Shown here piece by piece: positions 32,801-41,860 of a stretch of DNA of 64,000 nt. The position numbers and the translations under genes are program-made. This DNA is from Prorocentrum cordatum (Eukaryota; Sar; Dinophyceae; Prorocentrales; Prorocentraceae). The stretch spans positions 413,894-477,893 of the forward strand of contig CAUYUJ010017971.1 in assembly GCA_963575745.1 (NCBI GenBank). Reading direction: 5' to 3'. Position 1 is the first letter of the stretch. Each line of letters opens with the position of its first letter. A model generated the notes under the pieces. The model was not told the origin of the DNA. It worked only from the letters and a program-made list of their open reading frames with translations, and did not search any database.

Positions 32801-34727
32801 CGAGCCAGACACAGCGTCGACGAGACAATGGACATGCCCGTGGTGCCAGAGGACGTTCAGGCGACAGAGAGGGCTCAGAGTCCACATCTCACAGCAGCAC
32901 TGGACCATGGTCAGGCTAGCACGTACCTGGACGGGCTCAGCAACGCAGTGCCAAGGTTGCCTGACGCTGTTCGACAGGACCCACCACCTCACCGAGCACC
33001 TGGCGATTGCATCGCCTGCCTGCCCCGTCGCGACCATTGACGCGGGAGAGGCGCCTGGCAGTGAGGAGAGCGAGTTGCGCAACGAGCTCCCACGAGGACT
33101 GCTGAGGAAGAGAGTGAACATACCCGCGATCAAGGCAGCGGGGCCCTTGCCAGACGTGGTATCCCTCAGCCAAGAAGATGCAAAGAAGGTCCTGCTCGAG
33201 GCAGACTACGTGCTCGATGACGCTGCCGGGGCCACGCTTCAGGAGGGCTCAGAAGAAAGACCCCAGGAGAAGACGGAAGTTCAGCACGACGAAAGGTACG
33301 ATCTGAACCAGTTCCGCACCGACAAGTACAGCGGGATCACAACGGAGGTGAAGATACCGTGGAGGATACAAAAGGCAGAGATCTACGTACTCAACCTATT
33401 CTGTGGGCACAGGCGCAAGCAGGACATTCAACATGTGTTCGAGTCAGCGCCGAAGTTCGAAGTGATGTCGGAGAAGGTGCACATCATGGTCCTCAGCATC
33501 GACGTGGCGATCGACGCTCAGCGCTGCGACCTCATGCGACAGGACAGCCTGATGGTCTTCCACGAGGGGATCCTGAAGAGGCAGATCGTGATGACGGGAG
33601 GAGGACCGCCATGTGAGACATGGAGTGAGGCGAGATGGTCAGAGCAGCCAGGCCCACCGCCGCTCAGGTCCCACGACCAGTTCTGGGGAGTGGCGCACGC
33701 TGCACCACGGCAGAGGATCCAGCTGGCCGTGGGGAATGCCCTGATGCAGTCCATGGTGCTCCTCCTTGCGGCGCACCTGGTGGCAGGCACGGCAGGGTGG
33801 TCGGAGCACCCCATCCCGTGCAGCTGGCGGCTGGCGGCCGTCACATCGTGGACATGGGAGCCGTGGCTCGCGCTGCTGTCGGCGCCGTGCACCACGACCA
33901 CGGACTTCGACCAGTGCGAGCACGGACAACTGAGCAGGGCCCCGACCAGAATCTTCGGGCTCCGCATGGCGGGGCTGCACAGTCGCCTGACTGCGACGCC
34001 TGGGGGAGGAAAATGCTCCCACGGGCGAGCGGCCCACGCCACTCTCCTAGGGCGCGAGGTAGGGTCCAGGGCCTTCCGGACCGCGCGGAAGAAGGTCTAC
34101 CCCCCGGGCCTCTGCCGCAGCATCGCCGAGAGTATTCTGGAGACGCTCGAATCGGCTCTCGATGCTGCGCTCCCGGACGCGCCCAGGGATGAATCCCAGT
34201 CTCACCACCTCCTTGTGCAGGGCCTGGCGGACTTTTATGTCTCAGAGATCCCTACGTCGGAGGACGGGGCCAGGGAGTGGGCCCCTGATTTTGCGAAGGG
34301 AAAGGGCCGCAGCAGGCCGGACCCCGAGAAGGGCCGCTTTGAGGCCCCGGGCCCGCCTGGCCAGGACCCCCCAGGCCCCTCCCAGGATCCTGAAGACAGC
34401 CAGGGCCCCACTGAGGAGGAGGCCTACGCCGCTGAGGTGATCGGTCTCTCTCCCCTCCTTTGGTCCCCGACTCCGCCTCCGCCTCCGCCTCTCCCTCCTC
34501 GCCCCTCTCTTACCGACACCCAGCGGCGCAGGATTGCCGAGAATAAGGCCAGGGCCCAGCGGATACGGCAAGAGCGCCGTAGACCGTGGGCCTCTAGGGG
34601 CCTTGACCTGCGACTCGCGTGGGGAGCCCCAGAGGGCTGCCCCATGCAGGAGAGCCCCTGCGGGGCTCGGGCGGACTTGCCAAGGAGCGGGTCGGCCTGG
34701 GCCCAACAAATCTTCGGAAGGGCCTGA
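26865..34727 (+). CDS. LINE ORF2: RNase H, endonuclease, RT, zinc fingers, methyltransferase-like
   Basis: 2,620 aa from the ATG at 26,865 (context CCACAATGA); the frame is open 192 codons further upstream over ORF1, which I treat as a shadow. RNase H near the N terminus: TDGS Asp78, Glu132, TDNN Asp167, Asp223. APE-type endonuclease about 320-600: ANVLTL, LVGTLETR, VDANA Asp487, HKDH His586; the usual DYI reads YYI (Tyr556, codon TAT for GAT). RT about 1,340-1,720: FMDVKNAF Asp1481, GQPLADQ, FADD Asp1634-Asp1635, LNLDPGKSE. Zinc fingers C2H2 from 1,991 (CPWCQRTFRRQRGLRVH) and 2,029. Methyltransferase-like module about 2,170-2,360. Proline-rich tail. It would nick DNA and copy its RNA at the target site. 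Confidence 0.85.
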   Translation: MTSFSEALPRSGADTPIPNTAADLAVLRAAWPISIDKGFVEYGEQYLHSSTKGVLSKCSRLQGDFDPSLFETLLIYTDGSGGSTHGHLPGPPAWAFVVLGYTHDDEFVLIGTMGDAMPTLGEQFSQPSGAAEICAMIAAILWLMQLQVAVDETGRHAQLPVISFYTDNNYVVDIGRGGAALEHYAPYASFLDSIVKVLRHSAEDVLWSHVGGHMADPWNELADTVATLARGGLIAWPNGFDLWERMEQVLPQAPWLWLSVAPQAERLQYPLPGLPVPVLEAPSQGLQSFLLKHLSQGDIASQGEGRGKRRGEEQHSKPRKLRLAVANVLTLDPRKSRVNKGKAFTGVLIPGRMQSLAQQFGDAGYHLVGTLETRVPAESVVRVGHYMVLHTAAEEGGRFGVSLWINTVGRLGEDGPTLQEQHVAIVHKGPTRLLVCIRAPFLNCDILVGHAPHSHRPPGEIRDWWEHTQRIVDKRPDPSPWLFSLVDANAQVGSVPTVGIGEYGAQKENLPGACLRKYVKRTDSCLPSTLAQSRNNVYATWTPSRARSAEDGKRIYYIAVPQELLQHVGEQGVNDNIELAVSHKDHAVVDLEVQLPQGQEGERPPRWQRPKVDKTKLTTFSCQARFDELMGQVQHPAANVHPNDHADYLDSQVLKAAEEAFPLEPKAPKPTWESPATQDLCHVRALLLRTTRRARNRLGHIMLVVTMAAWANCSGQGMWHNLRTAQWQASTRRRVTCDKVMEPCRTALQDYRQVQDFSAMVMGQQHPAKIKKQGRRATQYPQGHTSKRVSFNEVPDFDVPAVAGDVQGTTAWARWPTATCSAAIDSPLPWDDGEDNSDLEEPDRPRGPHVEGYAGHAGGRWCLGQSEGMLQPNHDELLLTQAVGEASDNLRRTNTRRSQAPAVQQGEAQQPADMCDPPWEDAIDEEEDLREHMEERSTYWVYNLAEAEGSHRSWKLWCVPVVKRLLRRHPVRLRAIQDTRDGEAKHIDRIAEDICEAAWSNTVDRRAGIINWIWWQDRQGEHDSRDRLVAEHWRTLDNIRAEFRGVLGRRAPPEGTRRRRRLEPDPPAGAGADQWRGEADEGSHVLPKSERDASVLLEPRASQDVATSSPDASKGHALPRSEPAASVLLEPSAASRVATSPDQNKQSSKRGTYSLQPKLQRPDGHLFHERMAVSPTQTLIKALEEVGDDWETLLPTLYWMANIIQTKTEALSQWCWKLVGADILASHRQDARDQYHRIAGDIRDAWDKRQTDVAFARLRGMGIGSQKRMLNKCLPSVKLLDGTYATSQAQMGNRWLQHFSLVEFAADVPIVDLHKLMQAQLEKGSLMPDVLDPSCVPTLADMERAMKITKDSAPGVDGLMGKLFRTQPKTLAAAYHPLATKFACTGVGPVQWKGGFYRHHHKKKQAEECGNHRCFAVTAMVGKRVRHFYRSKVAEYLPQAVGDRQFGGVRRRGTQHASVVTRMLQSAASANMLSFAAIFMDVKNAFYSMVRELVLRTPMDKADKDAIAESTAVPPTALEILKKKLEEDMPLLHRTEASEHLKALVEEQYTASWFVCESSDHVALGTKSSIPGQPLADQIYEIAMAEAIRISEARIEEEGYGIFVTGANVRSLAQQLDSDLDFEKIPGHSVAFADDGTFFFIGKAEEAMDAVAVIAGIVLDTFAEFGLILNLDPGKSEVLFAFAGQGAKGSRRTLWHECHGRVKLRSKHYEGAVIHAVHNHVALGTLIDDHGAVYPELYRRAATTTAALRKLREKVFRSHQLDLPTKRVFADALVCSSRCFSQGSWPGLTRAEAKYHHAMVMAVYRAAAGKKFATKEDGELDLDAYPEAEDEALLAKVGRARPEDLLRVARLGLFGELLQAGPPLAFATMAQLLLRPQHAKRQSWPQMLMGDLRWLQGYSADLHDLPDPSDELRPWEMMIIRSHSLWKYRLNDTLKAAAAQLSRGHAARMAEKRFFAIVQPAGVPYSTREGSPFGAPQADEPDTASTRQWTCPWCQRTFRRQRGLRVHISQQHWTMVRLARTWTGSATQCQGCLTLFDRTHHLTEHLAIASPACPVATIDAGEAPGSEESELRNELPRGLLRKRVNIPAIKAAGPLPDVVSLSQEDAKKVLLEADYVLDDAAGATLQEGSEERPQEKTEVQHDERYDLNQFRTDKYSGITTEVKIPWRIQKAEIYVLNLFCGHRRKQDIQHVFESAPKFEVMSEKVHIMVLSIDVAIDAQRCDLMRQDSLMVFHEGILKRQIVMTGGGPPCETWSEARWSEQPGPPPLRSHDQFWGVAHAAPRQRIQLAVGNALMQSMVLLLAAHLVAGTAGWSEHPIPCSWRLAAVTSWTWEPWLALLSAPCTTTTDFDQCEHGQLSRAPTRIFGLRMAGLHSRLTATPGGGKCSHGRAAHATLLGREVGSRAFRTARKKVYPPGLCRSIAESILETLESALDAALPDAPRDESQSHHLLVQGLADFYVSEIPTSEDGAREWAPDFAKGKGRSRPDPEKGRFEAPGPPGQDPPGPSQDPEDSQGPTEEEAYAAEVIGLSPLLWSPTPPPPPPLPPRPSLTDTQRRRIAENKARAQRIRQERRRPWASRGLDLRLAWGAPEGCPMQESPCGARADLPRSGSAWAQQIFGRA
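33370..33950 (+). other. Methyltransferase-like module in LINE ORF2
   Basis: IYVLNLFCGHRRKQDIQHVF resembles motif I; VLSIDVAIDAQRCDL resembles the acidic motif II. IVMTGGGPPCETWSEARW contains a PPC motif with Cys2250, and WSEHPIPCSW an EHP at residue 2,314. GPPCETWSEAR parallels APPCATFSRAR in DIRS-1 and GPSCSTWSRVE in DIRS-2. Later C5-methyltransferase motifs (target recognition, motifs IX-X) are not recognisable. Confidence 0.55.
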
Positions 34728-34860
34728 CAAGGGATCGGGCCCTCCACACCACCCTCCACCCGGCTACAGGCTGGGTCCGAGCCGGCCCACTATAAGGGCC
34801 ACTGCACGTCGGTTCCGACAAGACGCAGAGTTCCACCACCACCACCTCCCCCCCCCCTCC

Positions 34861-35815
34861 CCGAACCCCCCCCCACGGCGCCGGCCCCGGCGCGCTGGCG
34901 CTGGCGGCGGCGGCGGCGGCAGCGGCTGGCAGCACCGACGCCCACACCCACGCCCACACCCATACCCACACCCACATCCAGGCCCATGCCCACGCCCGCG
35001 CCCACACCCGCGCCAACGCCCACGCCAACGCCCACACGCACGCCCACGCCCACGCCCACGCCGACGCCCACGCCCACGCCCACGCCCACGCCCACGCCCA
35101 CGCTCACCCGCACGCCCACGCCCACGCCTACGCCCACGCCCACGCTCACACCCACGCACGCGCTCACGCGCACGCCCACGCCCACGCCCACGCCCACGCC
35201 CACGCCCACGCCCACGCCTGCGCCCACGCCCACGCTCACACGCACGCCAACGCCCGCACCCGCCCCCACGCCAACACCCACACCCACGCACACACCAACG
35301 CCCACGCCAACGCCCAGGCCCAGGCCCACGCCCACGCCCACGCCTGCGCCACGCCCACGCCCACGCCCACGCCCACGCCTTCGCCCACGCCAACGCCCAC
35401 GCCCACGCTCACGCCCACGCCCACGCCAACGCCCACGTCCACGCCCACGCCCACGCCCCGCCCACGCCCACGCCCACGCCCACGCCCCCGCCCACGCCCA
35501 CACCCGACCACGCTCACTCGCACGCCCACGCCGACACCCGCCCTCACACCCACGCCCACACCCACGCCCACGCCCACCCCGACGTCCACGCCCACGCCCA
35601 CGCGCACGCCCACGCCCACGCCCGCGCTCACGCCCACGCCCACGCCAACGCAAACACGCACGCCCACGCCCACACCCGAGCCCACGCCCACGCCCACACC
35701 CACGCCCACGCCGACACCCGCGCCCGCGCCCACGCACACGCCCACGCCCACGCCCTCGCCCAAGCACACGCCAGAACTCACGCCCACGCGCACTCCCGCG
35801 CTCACGCCCACATGT
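34861..35815. repeat. CCCACG hexanucleotide array
   Basis: From about 34,930, close to 890 bp of (CCCACG)n with CCAACG, CTCACG and CGCACG variants. It reads His-Ala, Pro-Thr or Arg-Pro dipeptides on the plus strand and Val-Gly or Arg-Gly on the minus. The 70 bp before it is C-rich. Adjacent to the LINE 3' end. Confidence 0.95.
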
Positions 35816-36175
35816 TGGTAATCCGAAGCGGCCATAGAAAAAAAAAAAAAAAGTTTGGTGAAACATGGGGGCCTGAATCCCGACGAGATCTCCAGCGGGG
35901 GCCTCGCCGCTGAGCAAATTGAAAGGATATCTTGGGCGCTCCCTTGTCTGTGAATGAATCGGGAGGAACTATGGGATCTCCACCTCATGATGGTAATCCG
36001 AGGCGGCCACCGGAAAACTCTGTAAAACATAGGCTTGGTGACACCTGAGAGCCTGAATCCCGGGGAAGCCTCGAGCGGGAGACTCTTTCCTGAGCGCGTT
36101 CAACAGATGTCCGATGTCGAGCGGCCTTTGTAATCCGAGGCCGCCATCCTCAATCAAACATAAGTGTCTGTAGGG
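35816..36175. repeat. Tandem repeat with TGGTAATCCGARGCGGCC anchor
   Basis: Anchors at about 35,815, 35,990 and 36,130 (the last partial) start units of 140-175 bp with CCTGAATCCCG and GAGCGGG in fixed order. The first unit has an A-run at 35,838-35,852 that is absent from the second. No coding potential. Confidence 0.6.
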
Positions 36176-36425
36176 ACCAGGAGATACCATACAGGAAGAG
36201 AGCCTCCGTAGTCCCAAGGATGACGATGAGGATGCCTTCGAGCTTCGTTTGGAACATTCTCATGATGCGGGGGCCTACGGTCGGAGTATGTGTGATTGCC
36301 TCAGGGCCTGGAAACGGGCCCAAGAGCCGACATGCAGCAAAAACGCCAGGATTGAAAAGTACACCGACGGAAGGACACCACATGATAATCTTCTTAGCGC
36401 GCATGAGATTCATCATCGTCAACGA

Positions 36426-36956
36426 CTACCGATGGTGATGATACCAGGATGCCAAAATGCCAGCGTGCAACCTGTGAGCCCTTGGAGACCTATGGCACCC
36501 GTGGGGCCTTTTGAGACCCGCGGGGCCTGTGGGACCTGTGCGACCTGCGGGGTCCGTGCGACCTGGGGGGCCTGTGGGGCCCGTGGAACTTGTGGGACCT
36601 GTGGGGCCTGTGGGGCCTGCGACGCCCGTTGGTCCTGCGACACCTGTGCCGCCTGTGGGGTTTGTTGGACCTGTGGGGCCTGTGGGACTTGCGAGCCCTG
36701 TAGGACGTGTGGGACCTGTGAGACCTGCGAAGCCTACAGGACCAGTGGGGCCTGTGGGACCTGTGGGGCCTGTGGCACCCGTGGGACCTGTGGGACCTGT
36801 GGGGCCAGTGGGTCTTGTTTGACCTGTGGGACCGTTGAGACCAGTGGGACCTTGTAATCTGTGCGCCCCCGGCTCCCGCTCGAGACTTCCTCTCGATTCA
36901 CTCACAACGAGGCTCCCTCTCGAGACCGCCCCTAGATTAAAGCCTTGGAAACACAA
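36426..36956 (-). CDS. Collagen-like Gly-Pro-Thr repeat ORF or 9-bp minisatellite
   Basis: 176 codons on the minus strand. From about residue 35 to 150 the reading is Gly-X-Y with no frame break ([18 protein letters not shown] and similar), with X mostly Pro and Y mostly Thr. The DNA is a 9-bp repeat (GGACCTGTG class on plus). A plus frame gives Gly-Pro-Val and is equally open. There is no signal peptide or terminal domain, so a minisatellite without function is as likely as a collagen-like exon. Confidence 0.35.
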   Translation of the reverse strand: MCFQGFNLGAVSRGSLVVSESRGSLEREPGAHRLQGPTGLNGPTGQTRPTGPTGPTGPTGATGPTGPTGPTGPVGFAGLTGPTRPTGLASPTGPTGPTNPTGGTGVAGPTGVAGPTGPTGPTSSTGPTGPPGRTDPAGRTGPTGPAGLKRPHGCHRSPRAHRLHAGILASWYHHHR

Positions 36957-38150
36957 AAGTGACGACAGTTGAAAAGTTTGCTGGTGAACCGCTCGGATTC
37001 GAACATGGAGGTGGGGACACTAGAAAGATGAGCTCCCGCTTGAGATTCCCTCGCAACTCACTGACAGACGCTCCCGCTTTAGACTTCCTCCATTCAAGCC
37101 TGAAGGGCCTAAAAGCGATGACGGTCATACATTGCGTATGACCCGTTAGGGTTCAAACGTGAAGTGCGGGGAACACAGGGAGGGCGCTTCCGCCTGCGAC
37201 TTCCTCGCAAGTCACTCACAGACGAGGCCCACGCCTGAGACTGCCTCAAGATTCAAGCCTGAGGAGCCCAAAAGTTTGACAGTTACAAGTTTCGAATGAC
37301 CCGCCTGGATTCGAACAAGACTCGCGGGACCCATAGGGAGGGAGCTCCCGCCTGAGACTTCCTCGCAATTCCTCACAGACGAAGCTCCCACCTCGGACTT
37401 CCTCAAGATTCGAGCCTGAAGAGCCAAAACATACCGACGGTTACAAGTTTCGCATGGCCCGCTCAGTTTTGAACAGAAAATGCGGCACTCGTAAGAAGGG
37501 GGATCCCGCCTGACACTTCCCCGCAATTCATTCACAGACGAGGCTCCAGCCTGAGACTGCCTTAAAAGGCAAGCCTCAGGGGCCCAAAAGTGACACAGGT
37601 TACATGTGTCGCATGGCCCGCTCGGATTCGAACATGACGTGCGGGACCCATATGGAGAGGGCTGCGGCTTGAAATTCCCCCGCGACTCACTCACAACCAA
37701 GGCTCCTGCCTGAGGCTTCCTCAAGATTCAAGCCTGAGGATCCCAAGCATAACGGCAGTTACATGCTTCGCATTACCCAACTCGGATTCAAACATGAAGT
37801 GCAGACGCACAACGAGGGGGCTCGGGCCTGAGACTCCCCCATATTCATAAAAAGTAGAAGCTCCTGCTTGAGACCACCGCAAGACTCAAGCCTGGGGCCC
37901 CCCAAAGTTATGACACTTATAGGTTTCGCATGACTCGCCCAGATTCGAACATGACGCGCTGAACCCATAGGGAGGGGCTCCCGCCTGAGACTTCCTAGCA
38001 TTTCACTCAAAGACGAGGCTCCCGCCTGAGACTTCCTCGAGACTCAGGCCTGAGGAGCCCAAACGGGACGATTGTTGCAAGTTTCGCATGGCCCGCTCGG
38101 ATTCAAGCATGAGGTGCGGTCCCATTGTGAGAGAGTTTCCGCGTGAAACC
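36880..38150. repeat. 158-bp tandem satellite, eight units
   Basis: Anchors GGATTCGAAC or close variants at 36,995, 37,149, 37,307, 37,465, 37,624, 37,784, 37,941 and 38,098, a spacing of 154-160 bp. Each unit also carries GGCTCCCGCCTGAGACTTCC twice, TTTCGCATGGCCCGCTCGG and GAGCCCAAAAGT. On the minus strand the anchor reads GTTCGAATCC, identical to the core of the tRNA B box. Related CTCCCGCCTGAGAGGTCC words occur at 46.4-46.9 kb. Confidence 0.85.
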
Positions 38151-38221
38151 TCCCTCAAGGTGAATATGTGAGTGTGTGCAAGCGCGTGATCATGTAAATG
38201 TGTTTGCAAGTGCGTGTGAGG

Positions 38222-38430
38222 CGGTGATGGCGGTGGTGGTGGTGGTGATTGTGATGATGATGGTGGTGATGATATTGATGATGTTAGTGGTGGGTGGTGA
38301 TGATGGTGATGGTCATGGAATGGTGGCGCGTGAATAAATGAGTGAGCGAGCGAGTGAGTGCCATGATGGTGGTAATGTTGATTATGACGATGATGATGAC
38401 GATGAAGATGATAATGCGAATGCTGATGAC

Positions 38431-38503
<73 letters not shown>

Positions 38504-38545
38504 CTGATGATGATGATGCTGATGACGATCATGCTAATGATCATA
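38222..38545. repeat. ATG/GAT trinucleotide microsatellite
   Basis: (GTG)n, (ATG)n and (GAT)n over about 320 bp, densest at 38,430-38,500; the strand complement of the ATC arrays elsewhere in the window. Confidence 0.95.
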
Positions 38546-39587
38546 CCGTCTCATCCCCACTTTGGATCTGGAGCCGCCCAGGCCTGTAACCTGCACGTCC
38601 TGCCTGTGGTAGTGCTGAAGCTTGTAGCACCTCTCGCCTCGGCTCGGCCATCCTCTTTTTGAAGCAAGGCCAGGGGGGGACGAGCGGAGAAGAAAGATGA
38701 CGAGCGTCGGGCTGAGGGGAAGATGGGGTGAAGGGGCAGGGGAGGTGGAATAAGAGGAGAAGGATGAGAAGGAGGAGGAGGTAAAGGTCGAGGAAGGCAA
38801 ATGGAGGGGGAGATGGGGGAAGAGAGGAGGAGGCACCGAAGGTGGAGGAAGGAGGGGGGGAGGAGGATGGGGACCAACAGGGGGGGTGGGAGGCGCCCAG
38901 TAACCGCACGAACTGGTTGATGGGGGGTCATGATCAAGATGGACACGACAAGACAAGACAGGAGCCTGCGTTCCAGTTCCCGGAAGAGCGGTCCCTTAGA
39001 GGGCAGGCGGCTCAGGTGTATACAGGTGCAGCGAATACGCGTTCACGGCGAGTGGAAACAAAAAAGGATAACCACAACCTTATCAAGCACGAAAGGCGCC
39101 ACCCCATCACAAACAGAGTCTTCCGACGGAACGTTTGGCTACAATTCTGAACCAAAACGTCCACTCTAATATTCGTTGGTAACATGTCTCTTCGGCATCC
39201 AAGAAAAATCGTGTAGCATAGTGCCGGTAGTGCCGGCCGGCTCTTAGAATAGCGAGCCTGACGTAAGCTACCCAACTTTCATCTTCGCCCCTCGCCACAC
39301 GGAACATGCTGCGTATTATGTTTCTCTGGGCGACTCTGAATCGAAGTAACATGGCAATATCCATCGCCCGACATCCGCACCCATGCGATGCAGTCGGGGT
39401 GACCATGCTGTCGTGCCGCTGTCACCACGTTGTCACGATCGAGATGGATCACAATACTTCCAGCTGGCCTTCCGGATTTCTTGGACCCCATCCACCCCCA
39501 TGGTTCAGATGTAGACGGGTTCGCCGCCAGGGCGTTGAAAACCTGGTTTTCGGAGACGTCCCTTAAGATCCCGCAGGCCAGGCCTGG
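38546..39587. other. Intergenic, no gene recognised
   Basis: A G-rich, GGA/GGAG-type stretch at 38,670-38,890, then non-repetitive sequence of lower GC (39,000-39,500) with short ORFs on both strands and no motif. Confidence 0.5.
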
Positions 39588-39639
39588 CTAGGGTGTCCCA
39601 TTCGGCCTGGTCCGCGCGCAAGCGCGACGCATGGACCTT

Positions 39640-39920
39640 GTCAGGCCACTGTTCGCGTGGGAGCATACATCGAAAAGGATCCTCTTCAGGTCCTCATCCA
39701 AGAAGTCCACGATGGGAGCGACACCCGCATGCTCTGCCGAGGGCCGCATGGGCACGACCTTCGAGGCGATGAGCTCGCTCCGCCTGCTCACCAACTCTCC
39801 ATTGTAGGTGAACATATGTTGCTTGGTGCCCCGGTGCATGTTGGACCGCTCGCGGGCGTCATCGTGTCCAGGTACCAGGTGACTCTCTCCACCAAGTGCT
39901 TGTTTGCACGACTGCAGCTT
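39640..39920 (-). CDS. Possible exon of an unknown protein
   Basis: The minus strand reads SNMHRGTKQHMFTYNGELVS then RRSELIASKVVPMRPSAEHA and GVAPIVDFLDEDLKRILFDV, a balanced soluble-protein composition without repeats, inside a 150-codon frame (39,588-40,040). No family recognised and no clear splice sites; an overlapping minus frame (KHLVERVTWYLDTMTPASG) matches the upstream part better, so a frameshift or intron may lie near 39,860. Confidence 0.35.
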
Positions 39921-40249
39921 AGCAGCCATCAGGGAAGAGTGCGCCGTGCCTGGCGGTGCTGGTCGTCTGCCGTGGCCGCCCGCGGCGGCTTCGTCAGCCC
40001 CTCGCCCAAATAATTCACGAGGACGCCCAGCAACCAACACCAGTCGCCAACCGAATCAGGGCCCAGGCCGCGAGCAAGCCCTTCAGCTCGACCCATACTC
40101 TCGATGGGGAGCACCAGACAGTAATAGATGGCCCCAGGGGCCCGCCCCGGGCGACTCCCCGGATAAGGACACAGCCTGGGCAAACTGTCCAAGACGCGTG
40201 GGCAAGGTAGCCAAGACCTCCCTCAACCATGTCCCAAAACGTAACCCTT

Positions 40250-40625
40250 ACATGCGTGACGAAGTCTTGCCTCGAACATTTGACCTCCAACCGGCCGGAC
40301 TGGAGCTCCCACGGATACCAATCAACTTCACTTGCTCTTGCCTTTGCCCTCCCCATCCTCGCCGTCCTTGCCGTCCTTGCCCTCCCCGTCCTCCCTTTCC
40401 CTTGGTGTGCAACGGGTTGGGCCTGGACTGCAGCTGCTCCTCGTCGGCGGTCATGGCCTCCTCGTCGCGCCCGATCTGCGCCAGGGCATCCGGGGGTGAA
40501 AATTCGAACCCTCGGGCGAGAGCCCAATTGTTGCCGCCCTCGGTGGCTTTCTCCACTGCCTTGAGTCGCTGACCCAGCAGATCCGCTGCCTCTCGTGCTC
40601 GTTGCTTGCAGGGTGATCCAAGGCT
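40250..40625 (-). CDS. Possible exon of an unknown protein
   Basis: The minus frame contains KQRAREAADLLGQRLKAVEK, then ATEGGNNWALARGFEFSPPD and ALAQIGRDEEAMTADEEQLQ, then a Gly/Arg-rich tract and VKLIGIRGSSSPAGWRSNV. A potential splice donor (CAT|GTAAGG) follows at about 40,247. Helical, charged, no recognised domain. It may belong with the fragment at 39.6-39.9 kb, which lies downstream on the same strand. Confidence 0.35.
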
Positions 40626-41860
40626 CGGCGTAAAGCGGTGGCCTCGCTGGAGCTGCGGAGACCCCTCTCGCGATGAGCTGGGCGCATGGCGTCGCCACTG
40701 CGGGCGCGCCGCCAGTCTCGACGCGCGCCGCCCCCCCGCCCGCGCGCGCCATCTCTGCCATCTCGGCGAGGAGACCGAGTGCCAGATGGCCTGGCCTTGC
40801 GCTGGGGAACTCCACCAAGCGTAGGTGAGTGAAGCGCATGGCCGAGGGAGAGCGAGCGAGCGAGCGAGAAGCCGCGCGCCATTCGGCGCGTAGGCAGTTG
40901 AAACCGTGCACTGCCAGGGCAAGAAGGTCAGTGTGCAGCGCGGCCGTCAAGCGCAAAACTTCGTTGCAAACTGACGCCGAATTCGTTCGTCTGCCATGCA
41001 ATCCACCAGGGCAGAGTCGGAACCAAAACTACTGCTGATCAAATTGCACAGGAAGAGGGAGAGGCATCTGGAAAGTCCTCCTGGCCGCGGGGCGGGGAGC
41101 GACCCCGTGCAACAGGAGGCCCCATCCCACACGGACCCCTGGCCCAATTGTCGTTGCCCCAGCGCCTCCCCGACCTGCTTCTGTCCCGACCCCGGCCCCT
41201 CCTCGACCTGCTCCTGTCCCGAGCTGGCGCCTCCTCGACCTGCTCCAGCCCCAACTCTTACCGCGATCTCCGCCCCTCTCCTGTCCCTTTTTTTTGTTCG
41301 TCCCTGCTGGCCGAGAGATACTCGCCGAGCATGCGGGCGCGGGCCAAGATCTCCTGCTCCTTGTCTCTTTCCCAATCTTCACTTCTCCTCCGCCGACGCG
41401 ACTGGCTCGTCCTCTCCTTCCCCTGGTCCTTCTTTCGTTCGTCACTGCGCCGGCTTCGCTGGGAGGGGCAGCGCCCCCCTGCTCGGACGTCGCCGCTGGC
41501 CCACTTTACCGCCCCCGAACGGGCCACGACGGTGGCCCCCGAGCGCCCCGGGGGCCAGAACGCCGCGACCCCTGCTCAGGCGGCGTTCCTATCTCTTTGC
41601 GCAACCTCTCTTCATGGAGTCCTGGAAACTTCCACGATTAGCCGCAGGGCGCCCCAAGCCTGGACCTTCGCGGGGTCGGGGGGGGGTCCGACGGGTATGT
41701 AGGAGCACGTTCCCTCTTGGCCTCCTCGAGCACCTCCTCGAGCTTACGCAAGGACGGGCACATCCGCAAGGAGGTGCTCGGCGTCGTCGGAGATGGGCAG
41801 CTAGAACTCTCCGGCGTGGATGATATTCTTCTTCTCCGCGGACTGCCACTCCGATCTTGA
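40626..41860. other. GC-rich intergenic sequence
   Basis: Many open frames on both strands from high GC; none has a motif. A repeat of about 35 bp (CCTCCTCGACCTGCTCC) appears twice or more at 41,175-41,255. An A/T-poor GAGC run lies at 40,850-40,870. Confidence 0.45.

Larger units (their letters stand above)
24690..34860 (+). mobile_element. Two-ORF non-LTR retrotransposon (LINE)
   Basis: A leader of about 0.7 kb, ORF1 (25,414-26,781), an 83-bp gap, ORF2 (26,865-34,727) and a short GC-rich tail. Both ORFs are uninterrupted, which suggests a young copy. Boundaries are approximate: I found no target-site duplication. The 3' end may run into the CCCACG hexamer array at 34,930 or the A-run at 35,838. 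The domain order in ORF2 (RNase H first, methyltransferase-like module near the end) is unusual for LINEs. Confidence 0.8.

Noticed and set aside
34534-36030. Several 200-460-codon ORFs (His-Ala, Pro-Thr, Val-Gly) after the LINE
   Set aside because: Products of the CCCACG hexamer array on both strands.
36990-38110. tRNA genes suggested by repeated GTTCGAATCC
   Set aside because: No acceptor stem, anticodon arm or A box could be drawn around any copy; kept only as a B-box-like motif in a satellite.
36880-38150. CRISPR array
   Set aside because: Units are 158 bp with no short repeat/unique spacer alternation, there are no cas genes and the genome is eukaryotic.
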